This document shows, in pieces, positions 35,531 through 44,836 of a DNA stretch of 64,000 bases. Location of the stretch: positions 803,940 to 867,939 of the forward strand of contig NZ_CP091277.1 of the NCBI RefSeq assembly GCF_029633965.1, read 5' to 3'. Position 1 is the first letter of the stretch, and each line of letters opens with the position of its first letter. Origin of the DNA: Methanogenium sp. S4BF. GTDB lineage: Archaea > Halobacteriota > Methanomicrobia > Methanomicrobiales > Methanomicrobiaceae. A program made the translations under genes and the position numbers. The notes beneath the pieces are model-generated. The model was given only the letters and a program-made list of their open reading frames with translations. It did not search any database and was not told the origin of the DNA.

Positions 35531-36595
35531 ATGCACTACATTCAGCCACGCCCCAGTTCCATTGTTGCCGCCCTCTACACCGCCCGTGATCTCGGCTGTG
35601 ACCTTGCCATACTGCACGGACCATCCGGATGCTCGTTCAAACACGCACGGCTTCTGGAGGAGGACGGGCTGCGGGTTCTGACGACCTCCCTTGCAGACAA
35701 TGAATTCATTTTCGGAGGGCATGAAGCGCTTGAACGTGTCCTGCAGTATGCAGAGAAGACCTTCTCCCCGTCCCGCATTGCGGTTGTCGGCACCTGCGTC
35801 TCGATGATCATCGGTGAGGACATGGAGGCCGCCATCCGCGATTCGGGAATCACCACTCCGGCAATCGCCATGGATATCCATGCAGGGTTCCGGGAGAATA
35901 TTGACGGCGTGATGGCCGCCCTGCGTCCGGCGGCGGATGCCGGATGGATCAGTGAAGAAGAACTGAGCCGGCAGGAGCGTCTGCTTGCCGGCGCAAACGC
36001 AGTAGAACGGGCCCGCGGTGCTGCATGCAAACCCTATATCCAGCCGTCCCGCGGGGACCTGAAGCATGTTGCTGCAGGACGCCTGCTTGAGTGCGTCCGT
36101 GCCGGAAAGAAAGGGATGATCATCCTGAATGCAAAGAAGGAGACGGCCTATATGTTCGCCGACATCCTGATTGCCGTGCATGAAGCGGCCCCCGCCGCAG
36201 ACATTCAGTATTATGCAAACCTCTCTGAACTCGGCCTTGCCAAGGTCCGCAGGGATGCGGCGCATATCCGGGACGGGCTGAAGGCCCATGGCATCGAACC
36301 GGTGATCACCGGAGCGCTGGATGAATACGGCGTCCTCGGCGATGCGCTCGGAGAGATGATACAGGAGGCAAAACCGGATTTTGCCGTCATTGTGGGCGTC
36401 CCCCATGCAATTCCTCCGGAGTATACCGGGGATGTCGAGGTATTCTCCGTCACCAACGGCCCCCGGCAGGTTGAGCCCCTGCGTGACATCGGGCACCAGC
36501 ATGTGGTCGTCGAAGTTGACCTGCACCCCAAGACACTGGGCGTTCAGGAGATTGTTCCAAGCGAGTTCGGGGAGACCATCCGGAGCCTTTTATGA
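35531..36595 (+). CDS. cfbD: Ni-sirohydrochlorin a,c-diamide reductive cyclase, CfbD
   Basis: The product (354 residues) is the NifD-like component of the F430 reductive cyclase (methanogenesis marker 13). It opens YIQPRPSSIVAALYTARDL, then ILHGPSGCSFKHARLLEEDG and VVGTCVSMIIGEDMEAA, with cysteines at the expected cluster-ligand places. With its reductase partner CfbC (NifH-like) it performs the six-electron reduction and lactam closure. cfbC is not in this cluster. ATG 35522 overlaps the cfbE stop, but GGAG fits ATG 35531 better. The end overlaps cfbB by four bases. Confidence 0.92.
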   Translation: MHYIQPRPSSIVAALYTARDLGCDLAILHGPSGCSFKHARLLEEDGLRVLTTSLADNEFIFGGHEALERVLQYAEKTFSPSRIAVVGTCVSMIIGEDMEAAIRDSGITTPAIAMDIHAGFRENIDGVMAALRPAADAGWISEEELSRQERLLAGANAVERARGAACKPYIQPSRGDLKHVAAGRLLECVRAGKKGMIILNAKKETAYMFADILIAVHEAAPAADIQYYANLSELGLAKVRRDAAHIRDGLKAHGIEPVITGALDEYGVLGDALGEMIQEAKPDFAVIVGVPHAIPPEYTGDVEVFSVTNGPRQVEPLRDIGHQHVVVEVDLHPKTLGVQEIVPSEFGETIRSLL

Positions 36596-37971
36596 AGAGC
36601 CTCCTGATTACCGGGGACCGCTCCGGAAGCGGCAAAACCAGCACCACCCTCGCAATCGCCGCACTGCTCTCTGAAGAGCATGTCGTCCAGCCCTTTAAGG
36701 TGGCGATGGACTATATCGACCCGTCCTACCTCACCGGCGTCACCGGCAGACCATGCCGGAATCTGGACAGTTTCGTGATGGACGCACCCCTGATTCATGA
36801 TGTCTATGACAACGGCTCCGTCGGTGCGGACATTGCCATTGTGGAAGGAGTCCGGGGCCTCTATGAGGGATCAGACGCCCTCACGGACCGCGGCTCGACG
36901 GCAAGCGTTGCAAAAACCCTTGCACTGCCGGCCATTCTGGTGGTGGATGCCCGGAGCATCACCCGCAGTGCGGCGGCCCTCGTCAAAGGGTTCCAGATGT
37001 TTGACCCCGACGTCCGGATTGAGGGAGTTATCCTCAACCAGATAAACGGGGAGATTCACCGGGAGAAGGCAACGAAGGCAATAGAGCATGCCTGCGGCAT
37101 CCCGGTCATCGGTGCGATTCCCCGGCGGGACGAGATGAAACTGACGATGCGCCACCTGGGACTGGTGCCGTACCTTGAAGGGTCGCAAAAAGAGGTGTTC
37201 CATGAGAAAATCCATGCGATCACCCGGATCATCGGCGGTCATGTCGATGTTGACCGGCTGCTCGATATCGCAAAGGAATCCCCCGCACCGCAAAAGCAGC
37301 CCGCACTCTTCTGCCCTGCAGAAGAGACAGATGTGAAAATCGGCATTGCCCTTGATGAATCATTCAACTTCTACTACAACGATCTCTTCGACATCCTCCG
37401 GGCACAGGGTGCAGAACCGGTGTTTTTCAGCCCCATCCATGACCGCCTGCCGGATGCGGACGGGTATATCATCGGCGGAGGATACCCGGAGCTCTTTGCA
37501 GAGAAACTGGAGCACAACGGCCGGATGCGGGAAGCCGTCCGGGAAGTGTCTGCAAACGGCACCCCCATCTATGCAGAATGCGGCGGTCTCATCTATCTCA
37601 CTGAAGACCTCATTCTTGCGGGCGGGCATGACGGACGGACAACAGACGAACACTATGCGATGGCAGGCGTGTTCAGGGGAGAGACACGTATGCCGGTCAG
37701 GCGTGTCATCGGCTATGTGGAGGGAACCGCATCAGAGAAAAGCCCCCTCGGAAGCGGTGCATTTGCGGGCCACGAATTCCACCACACCGATGTCCGCCTT
37801 GCGGATGACACGGAGTACGCATACCGGCTGACGCGGGGAAAAGGCATCAAAGACAATCTGGACGGGGCAGTCGTCAACAATACCCTTGCGGGATATACCC
37901 ACCTCCACCCGTCCTCGGTGCCCGCCATGTTCGGGCATTTCACGGAAAGGTGCAGGCACCATTCTAAATGA
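36592..37971 (+). CDS. cfbB: Ni-sirohydrochlorin a,c-diamide synthase
   Basis: The 459-residue protein is a CbiA/CobB-type amidotransferase. The N-terminal dethiobiotin-synthetase-like ATPase has LLITGDRSGSGKTSTTLAI and IVEGVRGLYEG. The C-terminal glutaminase domain has GGGYPELFAEKL and the nucleophile in YAECGGLIYLT, with a late HEFHHTDV. It amidates the a and c acetate side chains of Ni-sirohydrochlorin with glutamine and ATP. Being in the cfb cluster, the F430 role is preferred over cobyrinate amidation. It ends 64 bases before ilvE. Confidence 0.93.
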   Translation: MKSLLITGDRSGSGKTSTTLAIAALLSEEHVVQPFKVAMDYIDPSYLTGVTGRPCRNLDSFVMDAPLIHDVYDNGSVGADIAIVEGVRGLYEGSDALTDRGSTASVAKTLALPAILVVDARSITRSAAALVKGFQMFDPDVRIEGVILNQINGEIHREKATKAIEHACGIPVIGAIPRRDEMKLTMRHLGLVPYLEGSQKEVFHEKIHAITRIIGGHVDVDRLLDIAKESPAPQKQPALFCPAEETDVKIGIALDESFNFYYNDLFDILRAQGAEPVFFSPIHDRLPDADGYIIGGGYPELFAEKLEHNGRMREAVREVSANGTPIYAECGGLIYLTEDLILAGGHDGRTTDEHYAMAGVFRGETRMPVRRVIGYVEGTASEKSPLGSGAFAGHEFHHTDVRLADDTEYAYRLTRGKGIKDNLDGAVVNNTLAGYTHLHPSSVPAMFGHFTERCRHHSK

Positions 37972-38035
37972 TCCTTTTTTTCAAACCTGATTTTCAAGCA
38001 CAAATCATTTGAAACCCCACAGAGTATACTAGTGT

Positions 38036-38902
38036 ATGCTGATTTACCTGAACGGAGAATTTGTTCCGCAAGAGGACGCAAAAGTTTCCGTCTTTGATCA
38101 TGGCCTCCTGTACGGAGACGGCGTTTTTGAAGGCATCCGTGCCTACAACGGGAGGGTGTTCCGCCTCCAGGAGCACATCGACAGGATGTGGGATTCTGCA
38201 AAGACCATCGACCTGAAGATCCCGATCTCAAAAACAGAGATGGAGGAGATCATCCTCGAGACACTCCGGAAAAACGACCTCAAAGATGCCTACATCCGCC
38301 CGATCATCACCCGGGGCGTAGGGGACCTTGGGCTGGACCCGAACAAGTGCAGCAAACCGACAATCATCGTGATCGCAACCGGATGGGGTGCGATGTACGG
38401 CGACCTCTATGACAAGGGGCTCACCGCCATCACCTGCTCAATCAGAAGGAACCCGGCAGAAGCGCTCCCCCCCAATGTAAAAAGCCTCAATTACCTCAAT
38501 AACATCATGGCAAAGATTGAAGCAAATTACAAGGGCGGCGACGAGGCAATCTTCTTTGACACCAACGGCTATGTCGCCGAAGGCTCCGGTGACAACATCT
38601 ATGTGGTAAAAAACGGCGTCATCATCACCCCGCAGACGCTCAATAATCTCAGGGGAATTACCCGCATGGTGCTCATTGAAGCCGCAGAAGAGATGGGCAT
38701 TACGGTGCTTGAGCAGAACCTGGGCTATTTTGATCTCTACTCGGCAGATGAAGTCATCGTCACCGGGTCTGCAGCAGAGGTTGCCCCGGTCACCAAAATC
38801 GACGGGCGTGAGATCGGCACCGGAAAGCCGGGCCCGATTGTCAAACAGCTGATGGCCGCATTCAAAACCAAAACCGAGACAGAGGGCACCCCTGTCTACT
38901 AA
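38036..38902 (+). CDS. ilvE: Branched-chain amino acid aminotransferase
   Basis: The 288-residue fold-type IV PLP enzyme has [20 protein letters not shown] at the start, [13 protein letters not shown], and the lysine in [17 protein letters not shown] that should bind [19 protein letters not shown] and [16 protein letters not shown] follow. It transfers the amino group from glutamate to the keto acids of leucine, isoleucine and valine. It has its own spacer after cfbB, and is followed by the tRNA-Glu gene. It is normal in length and motifs. Confidence 0.94.
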   Translation: MLIYLNGEFVPQEDAKVSVFDHGLLYGDGVFEGIRAYNGRVFRLQEHIDRMWDSAKTIDLKIPISKTEMEEIILETLRKNDLKDAYIRPIITRGVGDLGLDPNKCSKPTIIVIATGWGAMYGDLYDKGLTAITCSIRRNPAEALPPNVKSLNYLNNIMAKIEANYKGGDEAIFFDTNGYVAEGSGDNIYVVKNGVIITPQTLNNLRGITRMVLIEAAEEMGITVLEQNLGYFDLYSADEVIVTGSAAEVAPVTKIDGREIGTGKPGPIVKQLMAAFKTKTETEGTPVY

Positions 38903-39035
38903 CTTTTCTTCGGTGTATTTTTGCACGTTTTTCCGGACTTCTCTCCGAAATGTTCTCAGTAACATTCTCCAAAATTCAATCCACAAATTATATATCCAAA
39001 AGACCCGTATATATTCAGGCACAACTGTGCCCATT

Positions 39036-39108
39036 GCTGATATAGTGTAGGGGCCAATCATGCCGGCCTTTCACGCCGGCGACTGGGGTTCGAATCCCCA
39101 TATCAGCA
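39036..39108 (+). tRNA. tRNA-Glu (TTC)
   Basis: The gene starts GCTGATA and ends TATCAGC with discriminator A at 39108. The anticodon stem is GCCGG/CCGGC with loop CTTTCAC, so the anticodon is TTC. The T arm is GGGGTTCGAATCCCC. No intron and no encoded CCA. A TATA-like TTATATATCC lies about 45 bases upstream. The AT-rich glycan island begins just after it. Confidence 0.96.
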
Positions 39109-39820
39109 TACCCTGATTGTTTCAGTCACCTTTTTCGGAATCTGTTAATAAACATCAAATCGTATTTATTTTTGTAATAGCGTGAATGCATCACATCCAA
39201 ACGCAGCATTATCCTTTTTCAGACAACCGTCACCGGACGATACATCCCGGATGGGAATTATCTGCCACCCCGTTTCAGGCTTCCCGGTGTTTCAGCCTTT
39301 CAGCCATCTCTGAGGATTCAGATGCACCTGTAACCAGAGGCCCCTTGCCACCACCAATAATAAAGAACGGGTCCAATACCTGCCGGCAAGGCTTCAGTAT
39401 CAGGTTTTTATGCACCATGCAATAATGATCCTGAATAGATACCTGCCAGTACACCTGACGGATACCATCGTCTATTCCGGTAAAAACAGAGACGCCCGAG
39501 GGGGAAAACAGATGCTCATAGAAACGAGACTTAAAATCAGGATAACATAAAGTATTTATACTAATTTATTGTGCCGCGAACGAAATGTTTGATATTCCTC
39601 GATTCTATTCTCTTGATAATTTTCTACAAATAGCTTATTTATTCACAATATGGAATTATTATCTGCCAAAGGACGTAATTTGAGGATTTTTATCTCGTTG
39701 GCACGAGAGAAATCATTAAATATTATAATGCGTGCACATACGCAATATACCATCAATCTCACCATTTGCATCAGAACAGAAGTACATTTCACTTTAGAAT
39801 TCATGAAAATGGAGAAATGC
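39109..39820. other. Gap at the GC-to-AT transition
   Basis: Between tRNA-Glu and the first glycosyltransferase there is no gene I can support. Short frames around 39186-39425 look accidental. Base composition changes from GC-rich to AT-rich across this stretch. I looked for a repeat of the tRNA 3' end that would mark an integration site and saw none nearby. Confidence 0.5.
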
Positions 39821-40756
39821 ATGCAGCAAATAGAGAATCAGGTCGTTAATAAGTCGACTCCAACCAGCACATATCCCATACATAATAAAAACCTGTCCGC
39901 AATTATTCCTGCGTATAATGAAGCATTGTCTATTGGCAGTCTTGTCCTGCAGACAAAGAAGTACGTTGATCAGATCATTGTGATTGATGACGGTTCAAAG
40001 GACAAAACAGCAGATATTGCAAGGCTCGCCGGTGCAACAGTAATCCAGCTCGACAAAAATCAGGGAAAGGCACAGGCCCTGATGTATGGTTTTGAACTGT
40101 TAAAGCAGACGGGATGCACAGCAGCAGTGATGTTCGACGGAGATGGGCAGCATAATCCTGACGACATTCCTGCCGTTGTAGATCCGGTCCTCAGAGGTGA
40201 GGCGGATCTTGTAATCGGTTCCCGTTACCTTGGAAAGGAATCCGCCATCCCTGCCTATCGAATGCTCGGGCAGAAAACACTGGGTGCATTCACAAATTTT
40301 GGATCACAGACAAAAACAACCGACTCGACATCAGGTTTCAGGGCATTGAGCAGTACCGCCATGGAGAATCTGGATTTCAAATCCGATGGCTACAGTATCG
40401 AATTTGATATGATCAACCACTTCGCCTCACGGAATTTGCAGATCGCCGAAGTCCCTATAGAGGTCTCCTATGGCAACCCGAACTTTCATAAGAAAAATGC
40501 ATTTACGCAGGGTCTCGGACCCCTCTATGATCTCATCGGAACCATAGGATATAAGCGTCCCATGGTGGTTTTTGTATTCACAGGCGCATTCATTGCGTTC
40601 TTTGGAGTCATAGCAGGGTACATGGTCTTTCCTGAGCAATTCCCCTTCATCCTTACCATGCTAAGCGGTATAACGATACTTCTTGGATTCCTCCTCATAT
40701 CATCGGGACTGCTGCTCAATTCACTCGTCCAGATTATGAAAACCTACAAAAAATGA
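39821..40756 (+). CDS. GT2 glycosyltransferase, dolichyl-phosphate mannose synthase-like
   Basis: The product (311 residues) has a GT-A domain: AIIPAYNEALSIGSLVL, IVIDDGSKDKT, then the DXD-containing FDGDGQHNPDDIPAV and LVIGSRYLG. Two C-terminal membrane helices follow (VVFVFTGAFIAFFGVIAGYMV and a second). It likely moves a sugar from a nucleotide donor to a dolichyl-phosphate-type lipid. Earlier in-frame ATG codons exist to 39650, but GGAG eight bases before ATG 39821 decides the start. It opens the glycan island. Confidence 0.86.
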   Translation: MQQIENQVVNKSTPTSTYPIHNKNLSAIIPAYNEALSIGSLVLQTKKYVDQIIVIDDGSKDKTADIARLAGATVIQLDKNQGKAQALMYGFELLKQTGCTAAVMFDGDGQHNPDDIPAVVDPVLRGEADLVIGSRYLGKESAIPAYRMLGQKTLGAFTNFGSQTKTTDSTSGFRALSSTAMENLDFKSDGYSIEFDMINHFASRNLQIAEVPIEVSYGNPNFHKKNAFTQGLGPLYDLIGTIGYKRPMVVFVFTGAFIAFFGVIAGYMVFPEQFPFILTMLSGITILLGFLLISSGLLLNSLVQIMKTYKK

Positions 40757-40779
40757 AAGAAAAGACCATTTGAAAGAGA

Positions 40780-41169
40780 ATGAAGACGGTTGTAATCAGA
40801 ATCGCCACCCATCCCGAAATCATAAGCATGCCAACCACAATGCAGGAATGTGAACAGGAAATGAATAATGACTTGATTCCCCATACGGGCCGGCACCTCT
40901 CCCACGAGAGGGACCGGACATTCCCTGAAGGATCCGGGTTGCCTGAACCACCATATAATCCCGATGATAGTTCCGGCACCCCTGCTGAGCAGATTGGGAG
41001 AGGCCGTGCTGGTGTTGAAACGATACTGATGAGAGAACATCCGGATGCTGTCAGGGTACAGGGCAATACAAACAATGCTCCTGCCGGAGTTCATGCAGCA
41101 TCCATATGTCACAAATACACCGTACCAATGGAGCCGGAAGGGGAATCTGATAATCTGGTGCACGCATGA
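40780..41169 (+). CDS. Doubtful ORF, 129 residues
   Basis: An open frame whose stop overlaps the start of the next glycosyltransferase (ATGA). The text is polar and proline-rich, with no motif or membrane segment and no family I recognise. An open frame of similar length runs on the other strand, so it may be chance or the worn remains of a gene. I keep it because of the tight junction with the next gene. Confidence 0.25.
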   Translation: MKTVVIRIATHPEIISMPTTMQECEQEMNNDLIPHTGRHLSHERDRTFPEGSGLPEPPYNPDDSSGTPAEQIGRGRAGVETILMREHPDAVRVQGNTNNAPAGVHAASICHKYTVPMEPEGESDNLVHA

Positions 41170-42287
41170 AAGTACTATGCCTTTGTTTTTGGTTTTATGA
41201 CTACACGATTCAGTTTGCCAATGCACTCTCCAGGCGATGCACCGTTATGCTCCTTATTCCCGACACCGTATCACAGGAATACCTGAACCTCATCGATGAA
41301 CAGATAGAGGTACAGCAATTTGAATACTATAGATCCTCTTCGGGAGGGTTTTTTTCGATATTCCCCATGATACGTACGATTATCAGGCAGGCAAGGGCGT
41401 TCAATCCTGATATAATTCATTATCAGGCCCATAATCCGGTATTATGTGCGATACTGCCGTTTCTGAGGAGCTACCCCCAGGTGGCCACAATCCATGATGT
41501 AAAACCGCATCCGGGTGAAGACAGCATATTTCACAGAGGAGCTGTTCCGCAAAAGATCCTCCTGTATTACTCAAGAAAATACTCTGACAAGATCTTTGTT
41601 CACGGTGAATATTTGAAAAAAGAGATGATGGAGAATTATTCAGTCCGCGGTGAAATAGTGCACGCAATCCCAATGGGAGAGCATGAAGTCGAGCCATTTA
41701 CACGATATTGGAATGAACATCTGCCGGAAGATGCCGGTACCATACTCTTCTTCGGCAGGATTTATGCGTATAAAGGACTGGATTGCTTAATTAAGGCAGA
41801 GCCGTTCATCACAAAAGAGGTGCCTGATGCAAAGATTATCATCGCCGGAGTGGGTGAAGATTTTTCAAAATATGAGAAGATGATGGTAAACCGGGAGAGG
41901 TTTATCATACACAATTATCTCATCCCCTATGCTGAAGGGGCAGCATTATTTCAGAGAAGCAGCGTAGTTGTCCTCCCCTATAAAGAAGCCTCGCAAAGTG
42001 GCGTCATTACCACAGCATATGGATTTGGAAAACCGGTGATAGTGACAGATGTTGGCAGTATTCCGGAAATGGTAGATGAAGGGAAAACCGGGTTTATCGT
42101 ACCCCCCAGGGATCCGGAGGCTCTGGCCGGAGCGATCGTCACCCTGCTGAAGAACAATGAACAAAGAAAAATGATGGGAGAAAATGGCCTGAAAAAACTG
42201 AAAACCGATTTGTCATGGGAGACAATCGTAGAAACGGCGATTTTTCCGGTGTATGAACAAGCACTCCCAAAAAGAGTTAGTGGATAA
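41166..42287 (+). CDS. GT4-family glycosyltransferase
   Basis: The 373-residue protein is a GT-B glycosyltransferase. The N-terminal domain begins VLCLCFWFYDYTIQFANALS. The C-terminal domain has TILFFGRIYAYKGLDCLI, KIIIAGVGEDF, and the donor-binding end VVVLPYKEASQSGVITTAYGFG, then VTDVGSIPEMV. It retains the anomeric configuration and would add one sugar to a surface glycan. The donor cannot be told. The ATG overlaps the doubtful ORF before it, and DUF2206 follows. Confidence 0.88.
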   Translation: MKVLCLCFWFYDYTIQFANALSRRCTVMLLIPDTVSQEYLNLIDEQIEVQQFEYYRSSSGGFFSIFPMIRTIIRQARAFNPDIIHYQAHNPVLCAILPFLRSYPQVATIHDVKPHPGEDSIFHRGAVPQKILLYYSRKYSDKIFVHGEYLKKEMMENYSVRGEIVHAIPMGEHEVEPFTRYWNEHLPEDAGTILFFGRIYAYKGLDCLIKAEPFITKEVPDAKIIIAGVGEDFSKYEKMMVNRERFIIHNYLIPYAEGAALFQRSSVVVLPYKEASQSGVITTAYGFGKPVIVTDVGSIPEMVDEGKTGFIVPPRDPEALAGAIVTLLKNNEQRKMMGENGLKKLKTDLSWETIVETAIFPVYEQALPKRVSG

Positions 42288-42344
42288 CGTTCTTTTTATC
42301 GATTCTGGATTATTTAAACAACATTACGGGAGACTATCGAAAAC

Positions 42345-44555
42345 ATGAGAGCAAAAATGAAGGTATCAGATCCTCTTCAAATGAATGACTGGGAAATCAT
42401 TCCGTTTCTAAAAGCAGTTATTACTATTCATCTCATCTTTCTTGGTTTAATATGCCTCGATATTTTAGGATTTTCAATTCCGGTCATACAACCGCTTAGC
42501 AGTATTCTGTACCTCACATTCATCCCCGGAATACTCATCATCAGAATTCTTAGGCTCCATAATCTTGGACCAATAGAAACACTGCTCTATTCAGTCGGAT
42601 TGAGTATTGCAGCGCTGATGTTATCCGGGTTTTTTATAAACATGGTGTATCCGTTTTTCGGAATTCAGGACCCATTTTCGTTCATTCCTTTGGTTATCAC
42701 AATAAGCGCAATGACATTTATCCTTTGTATTCTCTGCTATGTCAGGGATAAGGGCCATGTTGTTTTGCATATCATCAATTTCTGTACAGAAGATTATCTG
42801 CCCATATTTTTCTTATCTCTCATCCCCTGCATGTCGGTGCTGGGAGCGTATCTGATGAATGTTCATCACAATAACACTCTCCTGATGTTCATGGTCGTTG
42901 CAATCGCCATTATTGCCTTGTTAATCGGTTTTGATAAGGTCATCCCTGCAAAATTCTATCCTCTTGCAATATTTATGCTGGCACTCTCTCTTCTGCTCCA
43001 CAGATCACTCATATCAATGAATCTGTGGGGATGGGATATCTTTCATGAATATTATATTGCCAATTTGGTGATAGAAAATGCATTCTGGGATTCAACGATT
43101 CCTTTCAATACCAATGCCATGCTCAGTATTGTATTTATTTTACCGATCTATTCGTCCCTATGCTCCATGAGCCCGGTCTGGGTACTGAAAATTATTTATC
43201 CCTTCATATTTTCTTTCGTCCCTCTGGGATTATATCAGGCAGTTCAAAAACAGACGAATGAGAAGATTGCATTCTTTGCAATGTTCTTTTTTATATCATT
43301 TTTTACATTTTATTCAGAGATGCTCTCACTGGCACGGCAGCAAATGGCAGAATTATTCCTTGTCCTGACAATTTTAATTATAATCGATAAAACGATGGGC
43401 AGAAGACAGAGCCTCTTTTTGCTGGTTATATTTGGTGCTTCAATAATTGTATCCCATTATGCACTGACATGGGTATATCTCCCCTCTCTCATCGCCGCAT
43501 GGATACTGTTGCTCTTAATGGAACAAACAGGGATGCAGACAATTAAACAGAAGATTTATTCCAAAATCAGAAAATATGGAGAGCACTATCCCGACAATCC
43601 CTATTCACCAGTACAGCCCAGGACAATAACCCTGCCCTACGTCCTGTTCTTTGTACTATTTACGGTTTTTTGGTACACAACCTTTTCAGGTGGCTCCACA
43701 CTTGAATCGATTTTGAATATTGGAGAGAATATCGCGACCAGCTTCTCGGAGGAATTTCTGAATCCTGATGCTGCACAGGGGCTGGGCCTCATAATAAAGG
43801 AAACCACATCGCCTTTGAACACCATTTCCAAATCTCTCCATTTGATGACAATCTTTTTTATTGTATTCGGACTTCTCATCCTCATCTATAAAAAACACAA
43901 ATTCAGATTTGAGAACGAATACATGGTATTTTCCTGGATAAATCTACTGATATGCATTGGCGGTGTTACCCTCCCCTTCTTTGCCAGCGCACTTAATACA
44001 ACCAGATTATATCAAATCACCCTCATTTTTCTGGCGCCGTTCTGTATAATCGGTGGGATAATAGTCTTTAAAAGTATATTGAGGCCTGTTTACACAGGAA
44101 ATCCGTATGTGGCAATATCCATATTTTTAGTGATATTTCTGGCCTTCAATTCGGGATTCGTTGATGAAATTGCAACGGGCGAATCATCTTCAATAGCGCT
44201 GAATCCCACATACCTTGCAGGCACCACCGATTTTGCACTCTTCAATGACCGTGAAGTTTCTGGTGCTCAGTGGTTGTACAGTGTACATAACAATTCAATC
44301 TATGCTGATGCAACTCAGCAGAATTTATGGAGAATCTATGGAGATGCACAGGCAGGACGTCTGCCGGAGAAAACGATTGAAATCGGGGATGACTCGTACC
44401 TCTATTTAGGGACGTACAACATTGAGAAAAACCAAATTCGGGTCCTGCATACGGAACAGGCATTTACGTACGAAAGATATATTGATTCCCGGAGGATTCT
44501 CCGGAATAATCATAAAATTTTCGCCAACGGTGGTGCGGAAGTCTATTATGGGTGA
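42345..44555 (+). CDS. DUF2206 multi-pass membrane protein
   Basis: The 736-residue protein has about 14-16 hydrophobic segments over residues 20-600 and a soluble C-terminal domain of about 130 residues (FALFNDREVSGAQWLYS onward). It matches the archaeal DUF2206 family, large membrane proteins found in glycan clusters. Length and domain order recall lipid-linked-sugar glycosyltransferases of the GT-C type, though I see no certain catalytic acid motif. MRAKMKVSDP is the likely start. A role in glycan assembly is inferred from its neighbours. Confidence 0.75.
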   Translation: MRAKMKVSDPLQMNDWEIIPFLKAVITIHLIFLGLICLDILGFSIPVIQPLSSILYLTFIPGILIIRILRLHNLGPIETLLYSVGLSIAALMLSGFFINMVYPFFGIQDPFSFIPLVITISAMTFILCILCYVRDKGHVVLHIINFCTEDYLPIFFLSLIPCMSVLGAYLMNVHHNNTLLMFMVVAIAIIALLIGFDKVIPAKFYPLAIFMLALSLLLHRSLISMNLWGWDIFHEYYIANLVIENAFWDSTIPFNTNAMLSIVFILPIYSSLCSMSPVWVLKIIYPFIFSFVPLGLYQAVQKQTNEKIAFFAMFFFISFFTFYSEMLSLARQQMAELFLVLTILIIIDKTMGRRQSLFLLVIFGASIIVSHYALTWVYLPSLIAAWILLLLMEQTGMQTIKQKIYSKIRKYGEHYPDNPYSPVQPRTITLPYVLFFVLFTVFWYTTFSGGSTLESILNIGENIATSFSEEFLNPDAAQGLGLIIKETTSPLNTISKSLHLMTIFFIVFGLLILIYKKHKFRFENEYMVFSWINLLICIGGVTLPFFASALNTTRLYQITLIFLAPFCIIGGIIVFKSILRPVYTGNPYVAISIFLVIFLAFNSGFVDEIATGESSSIALNPTYLAGTTDFALFNDREVSGAQWLYSVHNNSIYADATQQNLWRIYGDAQAGRLPEKTIEIGDDSYLYLGTYNIEKNQIRVLHTEQAFTYERYIDSRRILRNNHKIFANGGAEVYYG

Positions 44556-44836
44556 CCTTTCACGACAACTATTTTAGCGTCAGGGGAAGGCCCAAACCGA
44601 TTTTTGCCCATCCCGTAGTGGACTACAAATACGGGTGAAATTTCTTCAATTTTTTTCATACAGGAAAGACAATAGCCGAATTCGTGTTTTTGACATTATA
44701 GGAGAACGGCAACCTGAGTCTTGCATACCTGTTGCAATGAAAGCATCATCTCCTGATTTGATCCAAACCGATATGCACAGCCACCTGAAAGTGACAGATA
44801 CTTTGTTATGCTCACCTACGAATAAGTAGATTATTT

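Noticed and set aside
40744-41226. 160-codon ORF on the minus strand
   Set aside because: It overlaps the glycosyltransferase start and the plus-strand ORF, has no family match and many rare residues; likely accidental.
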